A DNA stretch of 64,000 nucleotides from Plantago major (taxonomy: Eukaryota; Streptophyta; Magnoliopsida; Lamiales; Plantaginaceae), in assembly GCA_026545765.1 (NCBI GenBank), contig JAIFAC010000170.1, forward strand, positions 91,960 through 155,959. Reading direction: 5' to 3'. The notes below the pieces were generated by a model, which was not told where the DNA came from, ran no database searches, and worked only from the letters and a program-made list of their open reading frames with translations. The position numbers and the translations under genes are program-made. Below are positions 1 through 11,299 of this stretch, piece after piece (the stretch's first letter is position 1; every line of letters begins with the position of its first letter).

Positions 1-126
1 AAACAACTCATCATCGCTTCTATGGGATCTTACCTTGTTTATCGACATCCTCTTGTTGATGCGAGTTGGTAATTGAGTCGTCTTTCTCAATGTACTCCAC
101 TTTCAAGCGAGCACGAATAGGTACCC

Positions 127-2488
127 ATGACTAACCATTCCCCTTATCGCGTTTTACCTTGGATATTCAAGAAACACCACTTGTGCGTGCTTGAGTGCCG
201 AATAAATGGTTCATACTTGGTTGGTACCTCTTCTTTTGGTTCATCAACCATTTCATACCGCTCGTTCTTCCTCGTACCTCCTAGATTAGGATCATACCAC
301 TCGGCGTCAAGCAAGAAGGTTCGTTTAAATGGCGATCCGAATATTCAATCCTCACAATTCGTTTTAGCTTGCCGTGGAAATCAAACAAAGTAAGCGTCTC
401 CATACTCTTACGCACCATTAACACACACCGGAGTTGCTTGTCGCCATGGTAGTGTTACATTCGATTGTGTGGAACCTAAGGCCATTGACTATATAACACA
501 GGAATGTAGACCTTTTGAATGGACCCTCTGCGAGAGCCTTTAAGTATATGCATGTGGCGTTGTTAATAGGATTCGGACATACTCTAACCAATGGAAGTGC
601 AGCAAGAATTTTTAAGTCAGTGGTTCCTCTGGTGTATCCTCTGTCATCGAGGATTTTCTTCCAAACAACGCTTTTGAAAAAGCGCAAACATTGATTCGAT
701 GATAAGTCTATAATTGAAGTAGAGACTGCGTAGCTATATTAAAATTTAAATAAATGGTTGCTCACCTACTTAAATAGTATCATATATTGGTCGACCTCGG
801 CCTGATTCGTGAGGACATAATATTGGTGCTTTCAACTCTTTATCCGTAAGATATTCTTTCTTAGCTGCACCAAGAGGTCTCCCTGATACCCTGAAGACAG
901 ATAGGGAAAACTCATCATCCGCTTGAACTACGAATGTGTCTGCGTTTCGATCCGGCCTTGCTGTCTTCGTAGGGACGTGTTCATGAAAGTAATAAGAGCA
1001 GAAGGTTGCAATTTCCTCTCGAATGTAGGCATTGGCAATCGAACCTTCAGGTTTACCTTTGTTGTTGACATACTTCTTCAATTTCCCCAAGTACCTCTCG
1101 AATGGATACATCCATCGATACTGAACCGGTCCAGCAAGTCTCGCTTCATGAGGAAGGTGAACCGACAAGTGCTCCATAGAATCAAATCAGCTCGGTGGAA
1201 AGATAAGCTCGAGCTTGCATAGAATCAATGGTATGTTCCTTTCAAGATTTTCCAACACTTTATCATGAACCACCCTTGTGCCTAAATTTTTGAAAAATAA
1301 GCTCAACTCGGTGATAGCAGTCCATACGTGTTTGGCGAGCTCTCGAAATGCTACGGGATAAGCTCTCCATGAACACATGGATCGTGGCTCTTCATCCCAT
1401 AAACCTTTGTCTTCTTCAAATCCACACCTCTCTAAATTTGAGGCGTAATTATACGGGAAACTCAGTGACCTGTGATCAAACAAAATTGACCTAGAAGCGT
1501 TGTCAATTGTGTATGCGCTTTGACCCTTACCATTCTCATCCTTCTTTGTCGACTCGGGCCTTTTACACCACGTCGACCTTTCGGATCTAGACTTAGCATG
1601 GTCCTTTGTTTTTCCCTCAATGTTGCAAAGTGTATTGAATAAGTTCTCGAACACGTTCTTCTCAATGTGCATGAAATCTAAGTTGTGACGGATAAGAAAA
1701 TTTGCTCGATAAAGCAAGTCCCGAAAATGCTTCTCTTCCTCCAACCACATTTTTACCAATTTTCTCGTTATGCTTCATCCACCCAAGTTGAGTCACCTTC
1801 ATAAGACCCAATCTATCAATCTCGCAAGAATTTGTGCACCGATGAAGTCTTGTAGACTTTTTGATTAGCGACTTTATTTTTCAAGAATTGATCCTTGTTC
1901 TTCTGAGCGGATGGTCACTTTCTAGCAACCTACGATGACAATCAAACCAACAAAATTTTCCACTACCCTTGATCTAAATGCATCATATCCTCCAAGCAAT
2001 GTGGACATGCATATTTCCCTGCGGTTTCCTGCGGTGAGCTTACACCGGGTAAACGGCTTCCTTGATGATTCTAACAAGTCGAAGAACAAGCGATCCTCGG
2101 GATTGGTGGTTCCTCCACCTCCACCTCGGTTTCGGTGTTGGTTGTGTCCATGAACTCCGCCCTGCTGACATCGTACACCATTTGTTCGACTCGAGCTCGA
2201 ATAGCATCGCCAGATATACTTTGTTCCCGACTTGTTCATTTTTCTCTTCCTTCCTGTTTATGCTGTATTGGTCATATGTATTGGCGGTGTTGCTTCCTCA
2301 CCATGATGATTCCATACGTCTGTGACGGGAATCCATTTTTCCTCAAGTCTTTGGACTACCACTTTAGGAGTCACGTATTGCTTGTTTACCTTTGTTTCAT
2401 TGCAAGGGCACTTTATCAACCCATCCTTTACAAGCGGATTTGACATTGCAAATGCAATGAAACCTTGAACCCTTTCGGAAAACTCCAT
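127..2488 (-). pseudogene. TNP2-type (Transposase_21) CACTA transposase remnant
   Basis: Reading leftward, the pieces follow the usual TNP2 order. The Transpos_assoc domain is at 2488-2258 (GLIKCPCNE). Next is a short piece ending in a cysteine/histidine segment (CPHC, then CWFDCHRR in another frame) at about 2240-1920. The TNP2 C-terminal half is at 1759-1187 (HNLDFMHIEKNVFENLFNT, ELSLFFKNLGTR). A DUF4218-like part is at 1177-770 (VQYRWMYPFERYLGKLKK, EEIATFCSYYF), followed by a tail at 687-418 (NGLRFHT, TSNSGV). The stretch between the N-terminal piece and the CPHC piece is far shorter than in the family, so much of the catalytic first half seems deleted. Frame changes separate the blocks. 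Non-functional; family assignment is firm. Confidence 0.8.
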
Positions 2489-3180
2489 TGAACTCTGCCA
2501 TTGAAATGCGACAATACATCCATGAGCGATCGGTATTCATTGAATAATTAGATATTAACCGGACACGTTTGAATTCATTAGATCAAGGTCTTTCATTTAC
2601 GATAATAAATCAATTTCACAATAATTCAATCAATTGCTCGTAATATAAGTTATATTAGCTCGATCGATTATTCGTCATTACATAATATAAGTTACATCGA
2701 CTTCAATTTTACCATAATGTTTGGTTTCATATATATATCAACTAATGCTTACTACTAGTTATACAAGCTAGAGACAAAGCGGATGAAACTCCTCATTCTC
2801 ATGCGATCCTCCTCATCACTTGTGGCGCTCCCTACCACAGAACTTGCATTCCAGATCTACATCCTCCTCCCGATACACCATGCACATGTTAAAAGCGAAA
2901 TGCACTCGATAGGCCCCCGAACCCGCCTCTCCCTCCATTGGAGGTATGCCATGGGCGGTGCTTCCTCACCGTGATGAATCCATACATGATACTCGGGCAT
3001 GAATCCATAGCGTCGCAAGTGCTCGAATCTTTCTTGTAGGCGTCATAAATTGCTTGTTTGCGGGTTTCAATGTGCGAGGACACTTTATCAACCCCATTGC
3101 ACAAACCGGACGTCCCATGGCAAGCGAGATGAAACCTTTAACCCTTCTACAAAACTCCTAGAAACTACGCCATTTACCGT
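2258..3180 (-). repeat. Diverged duplication of the Transpos_assoc exon
   Basis: Two blocks, about 2258-2510 and 2889-3180, resemble each other along their length. Both contain GGCGGTG..GCTTCCTCACC near one end, CACTTTATCAACCC in the middle and GATGAAACCTT / AATGAAACCTT further on. Both translate on the minus strand to a Transpos_assoc-like stretch (FIAFAMSNP..GLIKCPC in one, FISLAMGRPV..GLIKCP in the other). The second copy is more broken. This is an internal duplication of the 5' coding part of CACTA-1. Confidence 0.65.
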
Positions 3181-3671
3181 GCGATCATTACATCCATGAG
3201 CAGTCGGAATTCATTGTATACTTTATTTTTAACCTGAGATGTTCCAATTGATTAGATCGTATTTAATTTATTAGATCGATTCCAATTCGGATAAGAAAAT
3301 TGTAGAGGTTAATTGTTAATTATTGTATGTTCCTTATAAATTAATTATTAATTAAGTGTTCGATATGTTACAAAATTGGGCATATATTTTAACCATTTCA
3401 ACCTCTTAGTACATATATTATATTTAACATACATATCAAATTAACTAATTACTCTATACATATCGAATTACTACATATATTCATATCAAATTACATACTT
3501 AACATACAAATTTATCAAATCAAAACTACATACTTCTATACTTAACAAACATATCAAATTAACTAAACTAACTATATATACTTAACACACAAATCAAACT
3601 AACTACATACATTCATACATACCAAACTTAACATACTACATACATTCATATCATTAACTAAACTAACTATC

Positions 3672-3675
<4 letters not shown>

Positions 3676-3736
<61 letters not shown>
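3676..3736. repeat. (AT)n microsatellite
   Basis: An almost pure AT dinucleotide run of about 60 bases inside the AT-rich non-coding part of CACTA-1. Confidence 0.98.
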
Positions 3737-3741
<5 letters not shown>

Positions 3742-4065
3742 TGAACAAATTACATATAATTGATCAAATCAACTAAACTAACTACTACATACTTATCATA
3801 TATACATATAATTGCTCAAATTAATCAAAATAAACGAAATCCCCAAATTTTAAAAAAACTAGGGTTTTAGCCAAAATACCTTGATTAATCGGTAGAAATC
3901 TGAAATTGATCGAAGAAACAAACTCCTTGTCCCACTAGCTTGATTAGGCACCAAGATTGGCGGAATAACGAACAATTCATAGGAAGCGAAGAGGAGAAGA
4001 AGAGAATGAGGAAGAAGAAGGAGAAGATGAAGAAAATGAAGTGATGCGCCTCTTTGTCAGAAATA

Positions 4066-4345
4066 GGAAACTACGGGCGGACACATATCCGTCGGCCCGA
4101 GTCGATCCGTCGCCATTTTGGCGGCGGATAGGTATCTGTCGCTATATGACGGATAATCTATCCGTCGCCCGATTTTCAAAAAAAAAATTATTTTTTTTTT
4201 AATAAAAGAATCAAACTTGCGGCGGATATGTTATCCATCGCTAATAATGACGGATAACTATTATCTGTCATGAAGCAGGCGGATAGATTCCGTCATGATT
4301 ACCGATCCGTCGTTATGGGGCGACGGATAAAATCCGTCGCCCCAT
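4066..4345. repeat. CACTA-1 subterminal repeat array
   Basis: At least ten copies of the GACGGATA / TATCCGTC motif occur in both orientations within about 280 bases directly inside the terminus. In known CACTA elements such arrays bind the element's own protein; binding here is inferred from position only. Confidence 0.8.
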
Positions 4346-4376
4346 CACGTCGTTTTTTCCTGATTTTCTTGTAGTG

Positions 4377-5155
4377 TGCACTACCACCAAACCACACTCC
4401 TGCGCCCCCACCACCCCTTGCTTGCACTACCCACCCACTACCACCACACATCCACTGTCCAGTGTCCACCACCTCCAAACTTCACCGACCACCACAGCGA
4501 CCCATTGGAGAAGTTTGATTGGCCGGAGCTAGGTGGCGAGGTAGAGTATTTCTTCACCAACACGGCTAGGGTTGTATTTTCAGTATTCGATTTTGTATTG
4601 TATTTTCTGATTATTCGATTTTGGGGAATATTGTATTTTTAGTATTGTATTGTATTGATGGATCTTGTATTTTCTGTATTGTAGTATTGTATTATATTAT
4701 TGATTAATGTATATGAAATATTGTGTTGTATTATTGGATATTGAATTTTGTATAAACTCTTCGATTTATTGTATATTCATATTGAAAATTATTGCCCGAC
4801 TTGAATATTGTATTTTCGATTTGTCAAGATCTCGTCCGATTTATTGTATATTCGTATTCGAATTTGGCATTCGTATATTTTGGATTTTTTTAAAAAAAAA
4901 CAGCTATTTAGCGACGGATAAAGAATCCGTCGCTAAATCCCCACCCCGAATTAGAGACGGATAACTAATCCGGCTCTAAATCTGACAACTTAGTCGGAAT
5001 TAACCGTAAGCTAATTAGAAACGGATCGTTATCCGTCTCTAAAAACTAGCGCACAAAGCGAGCGACCATTTATCCGTCGCTACGGATTTAGCGACAGATC
5101 GGCAGCTTTTTAGCGACAGATTTATCCGTCGCGAAAAAGCTGTTTTTTAGTAGTG
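4377..5155 (-). mobile_element. Terminal segment of a second CACTA element (CACTA-2)
   Basis: The segment ends at 5155 in a terminus that reads CACTACTAAAAAACAGC on the minus strand. Its inner side (4903-5140) carries GCGACGGATA, ATCCGTCGC and GAGACGGATAAC motifs, a close variant of the CACTA-1 set. 4377-4900 is low-complexity (CCACCACC and TTGTATT-rich) and non-coding. Its end has the same polarity as that of CACTA-1, so the simplest reading is that CACTA-1 jumped into CACTA-2 and the rest of CACTA-2 lies beyond the left edge of the window. Confidence 0.65.
4903..5140. repeat. CACTA-2 subterminal repeat array
   Basis: About eight copies of (A/C)GACGGATA or its complement, several in a TTTAGCGACGGATA context, next to the terminus at 5155. 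Confidence 0.75.
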
Positions 5156-5169
5156 GGTACAAATAACCG

Positions 5170-7386
5170 ATCTCCTTTGGTGAACAATAATTCATCCCTG
5201 ATCCAGAATCTCCATGTCTTTCCTTATCGAGCAAATTCCCTTATATTTCAGGCCACTGGATCCTTTTCTAGGCCTTCTCGTATGCGCTCCTTGAGGTTTG
5301 TCTCGGGTTGGCTAATTACGGCAAGTTCCGCCCTCCGACTTAGAGCATCGGCTACACGATTCGTCACCCCCCGACTTGTACTCCAAGGTGTAGTCGAACT
5401 CTGCTAAAAATTCTTGCCACCGTGCCTGCTTTGGCGTGAGTTTCTTCTGAGTTTGGAAGTAACTTGTGGCAACATTGTCTGTTTGAACCACAAATCTACT
5501 CCCGAGTAGGTAGTGCTTCCATGTGCGCAAACAATGCACGATTGCGGTCATTTCCTTCTCATGTACCGTGTATCGCCTCTCCGTGTCATTCAACTTTCGG
5601 CTCTCGTAAGATACAGGGTGTCCATCTTGCATCAACACCCCTCCTATAGCAAAGTCTGATGCATCGGTTTGGACCTCGTACTCCTTGGCATGATCTGGTA
5701 AGGCAAGTACCGGCTCCTTCGTTACCGCAGCCTTTAGTCGCTCAAAGGCTCCTTAACACGTCTTGTCCCATGCCCAAGTATGATTCTTCTTCAAGAGATC
5801 CGTCAATGGCGGAAATCTTGGGTACCCTTGATAAACTTAGATAGTAGTTGATCAACCCCGAAGGAGCGTAATTGGGACACATCCTTGAGTTTCCATCTGA
5901 ATAGCCTTCACCTTGGCCTTATCCATCATAATTTGTCCCATCTTTATGTGATGGCCGAGGAAGGAAACCTCGTTTTAGACGAGCAGCATTTCTCAACCGC
6001 ATATAACCGTTCTCCCTCAAGGCCTGAAGTACCAACCGTAGATGCTCCACATGGTCTCCCAATGTGGGTGAGTACACGACAATATCATTAAGATATACTA
6101 CCATAAACTTGTCTAGGTATGGGTGAAACACATTATTCATCAAAGTGCAAAACGTAGCAGGTGCATTTGTGAGGCCAAACGGCCTAACAAGGAACTCATA
6201 TGACCCATACCTTGTGACCATAGCGGTCTTTGGCTCGTCTTCCTCCGCAATCCAGACTTCTCAATATCTCGATCGCAAGTCTATCTTCGAAAACCACTTA
6301 GCTCCTCCAAGTTGGTCGAATCATTCCCCAATGAGTGGGATTGGGTACTTGTTCCGGACCGTCAACTTGTTAAGTGCCCGGTAATCTACGCACATCTGTA
6401 GTGATCCATCATGCTTCTTTTGAAACAACACCGGGGCACCATAAGGGGACTTGGATGGTTGAACCATTCCTGCATCTAATAACTCCTTCAATTGTCGTTG
6501 TACCTCCTTTAGCTCGGGCGGAGCCATCCGATAGGGTGTGCGGGATGGTGGCATAGAATTTGTCGTCAGCTCAATCTTATGGTCTACATATCTCCGTGGT
6601 GGTAATTGGGAGCTCATTGGGCATTACGTCTTTGAATTCTTCTAGCACCGCTTGAACCTCTTGGGGAATTATGCCTTTCCCTTTGGGTTCGTCCTCGCCG
6701 TTGGACAAGACAAATGCCGCAAAGGTCCCTTCACCTCTTTTGAGTCCTCGATTGAATTGCATTGCCGAGAGCATACTCTTACCCCTTTCTTCCTTGCTAG
6801 CCGAAATGGCCCTAGTACTTTCATGATCCAAAATGATTAGTGAATCAGAAAAAGGAGCAATGAAAGCCCGAACCTGATCAAACCATCGTAGTCCCAAGAC
6901 TACATCGTAGTCATCCATGGGAACTACTATGAATGAGATTTCGCCTTGCCAATCTCCGATGCGCATTCCAACTCTTTTGGCTTGCCCGAAAACCTGCTTG
7001 GAAGCGGTATTCATAGACTTCATTGACCCATGGGTCGGTGAGACAGCCAACTCCAAGGTCCTTGCCACTTCTTCCTGTATGAAGTTGTGGGTTGCCCCCG
7101 TATCGACGAGCGCCTTCACTTGCTTGTCCCCAATCAAGGCATCAACAAATATAGACCCCCTTCTAGGCCCCTTGTTTGGCTCGACACTTGCCTTGAGAGC
7201 ATTGAGTAATTGCAAGGATCCCATTTGTGCATCTTCGTCTTCCGTCTCTAACTCTTCGGATCCTTGTACTGCGAAAACTTTCTTCCCCCTCATAGGGCAA
7301 TTATACTTCAAGTGATTTGTTGAACCATAAATGTGACAAGCTTTTGGCTTACCTGAGTCCTCTGTAGGCTTTCCGGAGAGCACCAT
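5170..7386 (-). pseudogene. Ty3/gypsy pol remnant: protease, reverse transcriptase, RNase H
   Basis: The pepsin-type protease motif ALVDTGATHNFI lies in the open stretch 7386-6577. The RT N-terminal part is at 6617-6321 ([28 protein letters not shown]). The palm and catalytic loop are at 6221-5919 ([18 protein letters not shown], then [11 protein letters not shown]). RNase H is at 5638-5312 (GHPVSYESRKLNDTERRY, VQTDNVATSYF). The catalytic loop reads YLND where the family has YLDD, so one metal-binding aspartate is lost. RT is split into several frames. Non-autonomous and dead. Coding sense is minus. Confidence 0.85.
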
Positions 7387-8295
7387 CTTCCCCGGCTTAG
7401 GTGAGCGATCTCCCCCACCTTTTCCTTTGTCCTCCCTCCTGAACTTGACTTGTCAAAGGCTTTAACTCGATCAATCATTTGGCCACTGCAATAGCCTCGG
7501 AGACATTTTGTGCGTTCGCCCACTGAGTCTCAAGCTTTGCCCATGGCTTGAGACCATCGATGAATGCAAACAGGGCCTCCGAGTCAGTTAGGCTAGGTAA
7601 CTCGAGCATGATCTCTTGGAACTCCTTAACATAATCCTTGATGGACTTGCCATGCGTCAGTTGCTTGAGCCTAGCCCGAGCCTCAAACTCCACCTTTTTG
7701 TGGGTAGAGAATTGGCGCTTGAACTCGGCTTTGAAATCGTCCCATGTCTCCATCCGTACAGTGCCTCATTCAATGTCCGTCTCGTGCCTCCTCCACCATA
7801 GTAGAGCCATCTCAACCAAGTAGTAAGGAGTTGTTTGTAACTTGGTAGCATCGTCCCGAATGTTGGAAGCCCCAAAGTAGCGCTCCATAGCCCATAGAAA
7901 ACCATCAATCTCCCGAGCATTCCTAGACCCCTTGAATGGGTTAGGCCTTGGGACATCAATCCGATGAGGTGCCGCACCTCCATTTCCCCAACATTTGTCA
8001 TAGCCCTTTCAAGTATAACCATCTTGCCCTTGATGGTTTCCCATGCCTCCTTCATCTCTTCCTTGTAGGCCTCAAACATAGCATGAACGTCTGTATTATG
8101 AGAGTTGATAGTGGCTAACACCCGCCCCTCCAACTCCTCATGGTTGTCCTCCAACGCCTTTACTCGCTCCACCAGATCCTCCAGTACCGTACTATGATCA
8201 TCTGTGACTCCTTCGACCCAGGTCACCCGGGTTTCCATGGACTTGACCTCCTTTGAGCCAGCAGGAGCATCACTTATGTTGGAACCAGTCTCCAT
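7308..8295 (-). pseudogene. Ty3/gypsy gag remnant
   Basis: The N-terminal open part (8295-7657) starts at an ATG and has heptad-like charged segments (VLEDLVERVKALEDNHEELE), likely coiled coil. A frame change leads into the retrotransposon gag domain (7753-7475): WDDFKAEFKRQFSTH, LKQLTHGKSIKDYVKEFQEI. A single-knuckle-like stretch follows near 7345-7308 (CHIYGSTNHLKYNCP), where the usual second Cys of CX2C is Tyr-Gly-Ser. At least two frameshifts separate the pieces. Confidence 0.75.
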
Positions 8296-8362
8296 TCATT
8301 CCTTCTTGCATGAACCTTCCAAGAACTACCCCTAACACGAAAGGCTACAGAACCAACAATGT

Positions 8363-8375
8363 GGCTCTGATACCA
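8363..8375 (-). other. Primer binding site (initiator tRNA-Met)
   Basis: The minus strand reads TGGTATCAGAGCC, the standard plant retrotransposon binding site for the 3' end of initiator tRNA-Met, two bases inside the LTR edge. Confidence 0.9.
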
Positions 8376-8377
8376 CT

Positions 8378-8774
8378 TGTCACGGGATGAAACTTTGATT
8401 CGTAAGAATTCCTTAACTCGTGCGGCACTAGACTAGTTCGCCCCGATCCTAGCTAGTAAGCCCTTTAACCGAACTACTAAGTGCGTAAGAAGAGTAGTAT
8501 TGATAGCTAGAGAGTTTGCAAGAATGCTTGAATGCTTCTATTGCTTGATGGTCCAAAATGGAATGGCAAAGGGCCTATATATACACAACCACCTCCTTAA
8601 GGGATGGTGGAGAGATCCTTCTACGATCTAGAACCTTCTACCAAGTTCTTTTATCTACAAGCATCTATGTCTTCTTCTACAATATACAAGAACATTTTAG
8701 AGAATATTTAAACCCCCATGGATTTGGGTCTTCAAAACATTGGGCCTGTGCCGCAAGAGTGTTGGACGATGACA
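8378..8774 (-). repeat. 5' LTR of the Ty3/gypsy element
   Basis: The edges are TGTCACGGG at 8378 and GATGACA ending at 8774, so the ends form TGTCA/TGACA inverted repeats of 5 bases. The inner edge lies two bases from the primer binding site. Length is 397 bp. Confidence 0.75.
8576..8584 (-). promoter_or_regulatory. TATA box in the Ty3/gypsy LTR
   Basis: On the minus strand the LTR contains TATATATAGG, about 200 bases from the LTR's inner end and correctly oriented to drive the gag-pol transcript. Confidence 0.5.
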
Positions 8775-8925
8775 TTATGCTGTAATTCCAAACTCTGAAG
8801 AATAGGCCATCCACTGCATATTTTGGAGCCATATAGCCACTATGATATTGATTGTCAACATTATAGATAATCAGATATTGAAATTGGATAAAAAAGACAC
8901 ATCATCACAAGTTGAAAAAGATTCA

Positions 8926-11299
8926 TACTATGTTCCAACAACCCTTCGCGTTTTAGCTTCAAACTCGTTCCCTCCAAAACTTCTTGCCATCCCAAAGTTT
9001 GATATCTTTGGTATCATCTCAGAATCCAACAACACGTTGCTGGCCTTGAGATCTCGATGGATAATTCTCAAATGGGAATCTTGGTGAAGATACAAGAGTC
9101 CTCGAGCTATTCCATTGATAATCTGGAAGCGCTTTGGCCAATCAAGCAGCATTCTTTTGTTTTTATCTAATATAAGTTTTGTCAAGTAAGTATCCTGCTT
9201 GTGATGGTTTAGCAACATACATGAATTTCAAAAGAGAGAAAAAAACTCACCAAATAAAATATAGTCAAGGCTTTTGTTAGGCATATACTCATATATCAGC
9301 ATACTTTCTTCTCCTTCAATGCAACAGCCTAGAAGTCGTACAAGATTTATGTGCTGAAGCTTGGCGATGAAGAGAACTTCATTCTTGAACTCCTTTAGCC
9401 CTTGCATCGAATCCTTTGCTAATCGTTTCACTGCAATTTCTTGTCCTCCATCCAGCACTCCCTTATAAACAGAACCGAATCCACCTTCTCCAATCTTGTT
9501 TTGGAACGAAAACTCATCTGTAGCTCTCAAGATTGTAGAAAAATCAAACATTGGTAGCTCTGGGTCTTTGTGATGACTTCCATTATACGAGTCTGCAACA
9601 AATATACAGGATTTATACAACTGTGTGTCTGTTTCATGACAATGAAGTTAAATTTCCCTTTCTATTACCTACAGCACTCATCTTGGATCCACTCTTCCGC
9701 TTCCGAATATACAGAAACAAACCTAGGCCAATAAGAAATGATGCGATCACCGCTGATGTCAAACTTGGGATTAGTATTTGTCTATCATGTCCTCCTGAGT
9801 CTACAGTAAGTTCAGTTTAATCAAAATGAGCAAGTTTTTGTTTCTGTAGCTAGAATAAATTTGACATTTTAGCTTAATCTTTTACCTGACTCAGAGGAAG
9901 ACATTCTGATGTAAATATCTTGTCCATTGGAAGATAAGCTTCTGATGTCAACCAACTCTTCGTTCCAAATCAAGCAACCGGTACCTCGGCTTATGTCTAA
10001 CAGTGTGAAAGCCATACACGAACAATTCCTCGAGCATTCCACTCTACACTCATCAAGCGTCATGCTCGTGTTGTGCCACGAGTTTCTGGCATCAGGCAAC
10101 TTAACTCCAAAATATCTAATAAAAGTATCGCCTGTTTCACAACTCAATTAATTCCTCCTTCTAATGCATCCATTTGTCCAATCAGTTCTAACCCACTCAT
10201 TAGGATCTCTGGGCACGAATCTATCAAGACATCCACAAGCAGGCGAATTCCCAATATTGCAAATTCCATATGCACCACACAACCCATAAGTATCTCATAT
10301 GTCTGCCGGCATGCTGAGATAATTCACCCACCCTCTTCTTTCGATCCACGTCCATCGCTGCAAAACGCCACTCTGATTCACCGTGAACCTGGAAATAACC
10401 GAAGGGTCAACAGTCTCCTCTATGTACCTTACCTCATTCTCGTTATTAATGAACGTTAATCTATACATAGTATCCCCTCTCGTATCTTGCGTACCACTGA
10501 ACCATATTCCATTCCATGGACCAATCCTGTATGTAATCTCATTACCCCTCCTAAGGAGTATCTGTGGCAATCCAGTAGGATCCAAGGGGAAACTGTAATC
10601 TCCTGGAGCAGGATCATCTGCACTTCTCCATGACACTACATGTGTCTCCAGACCGGTTACCAAGTTCCTCCCTGTTAGAATATATATCCCATGTTACTTG
10701 TGAATAGATCATGCAAACAACATATAAGGTAGATAACTTTCTCCCCTTAATAAGGTCTTTTTAAGGGGATGATGGCCCACTTAATACTCTCAAATGGCAT
10801 TCCTGATAAACAAGTATCAGTTGGATACAAGAAACTCTGCCACGTGAAATTCTCCGGCCTATTATCATTTACGTCTCTCAGGACAAGATTACCGGTGTCA
10901 AGCAACTGTGCAATCGGATTCTGTAACGACCTGGAACTATTAGACGACCAAATCACCCCATTGGAGTCGTTAACCAAGATTCCCGGCTCGACAACACTCA
11001 GGACTACACCTGACGTGTTTGTGATCGGAACAACAGTTTGCAACCCACACGATGGTCCTGCCGGGTATGTTCCTGAACCACATCCCAAGATACCAGTTCA
11101 TGGAAGTTCCAGGGGTGAAGAATCCTAGTTCAAATGTTCCACCAGGCGAGACCATCGTCTCGCCATTTTGAATGATCTGAGTAGAATTCAGAGTATCTAT
11201 TGCATATGAAGTTGAAGGGAAATAATGCAAGAAACAAAATGAGGCATAGAGATGATGATGCATCCATGGTGGATTAGCAGTCGACTGGAAATGATGCAA
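8926..11299 (-). pseudogene. G-type lectin S-receptor-like Ser/Thr kinase, truncated
   Basis: Domain order on the minus strand: signal-peptide-like start and B-lectin (11299-10747; [30 protein letters not shown]), S-locus glycoprotein domain (10663-10200; GDYSFPLDPTGLPQILLRRG), PAN (10147-9869; CRVECSRNCSCMAF), one transmembrane helix followed by RKRK (about 9790-9680), then kinase exons (9590-9255 and 9218-8926; [27 protein letters not shown]). Defects: a frameshift after VWVAN near 11065; about 120 bases of foreign sequence near 10664-10790 that breaks the lectin/SLG junction; an in-frame stop near 10305 where the family has Cys (ADI*DTYG); another stop near 10148; DFG replaced by NFG (9007-8999). 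Reading ends at a likely splice donor after RVVGT. The remaining kinase exons are absent; the Ty3/gypsy LTR begins 150 bases further on. Confidence 0.9.

Larger units (their letters stand above)
1..4376 (-). mobile_element. CACTA (En/Spm) transposon, CACTA-1, right terminus and transposase region
   Basis: The right edge reads CACTACAAGAAAATCAGG on the minus strand, starting at 4376, which is a standard CACTA terminus. Just inside it (about 4066-4345) lies an array of GACGGATA / ATCCGTCGC motifs in both orientations, the subterminal repeats typical of this superfamily. A degraded TNP2-type transposase runs leftward from about 3.1 kb to the start of the window. The opposite terminus is not seen and must lie left of base 1. 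The DNA right of 4376 is not host DNA but belongs to a second CACTA element with related repeats, so CACTA-1 appears nested. Non-coding parts (3240-4060) are AT-rich with no gene. Confidence 0.85.
5156..8774 (-). mobile_element. Ty3/gypsy LTR retrotransposon, 5' LTR to start of integrase
   Basis: The element is read on the minus strand. It has a 5' LTR (8774-8378), a tRNA-iMet primer binding site (8375-8363), gag, protease, reverse transcriptase and RNase H in Ty3/gypsy order. After RNase H the reading resembles the linker before integrase (REGLEKDPVA, 5285-5255) and then stops abruptly at the CACTA-2 terminus at 5155/5156. Integrase and the 3' LTR are missing from the window. They are expected beyond the left edge if the CACTA insertion is simple. 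The bases next to the LTR on the outer side are TTATG (8775-8779), a candidate target duplication. Confidence 0.85.

Noticed and set aside
4376-4964. Plus-strand frames of 85-88 codons
   Set aside because: Low-complexity His/Pro-rich and Ile/Tyr-rich translations of non-coding CACTA DNA.
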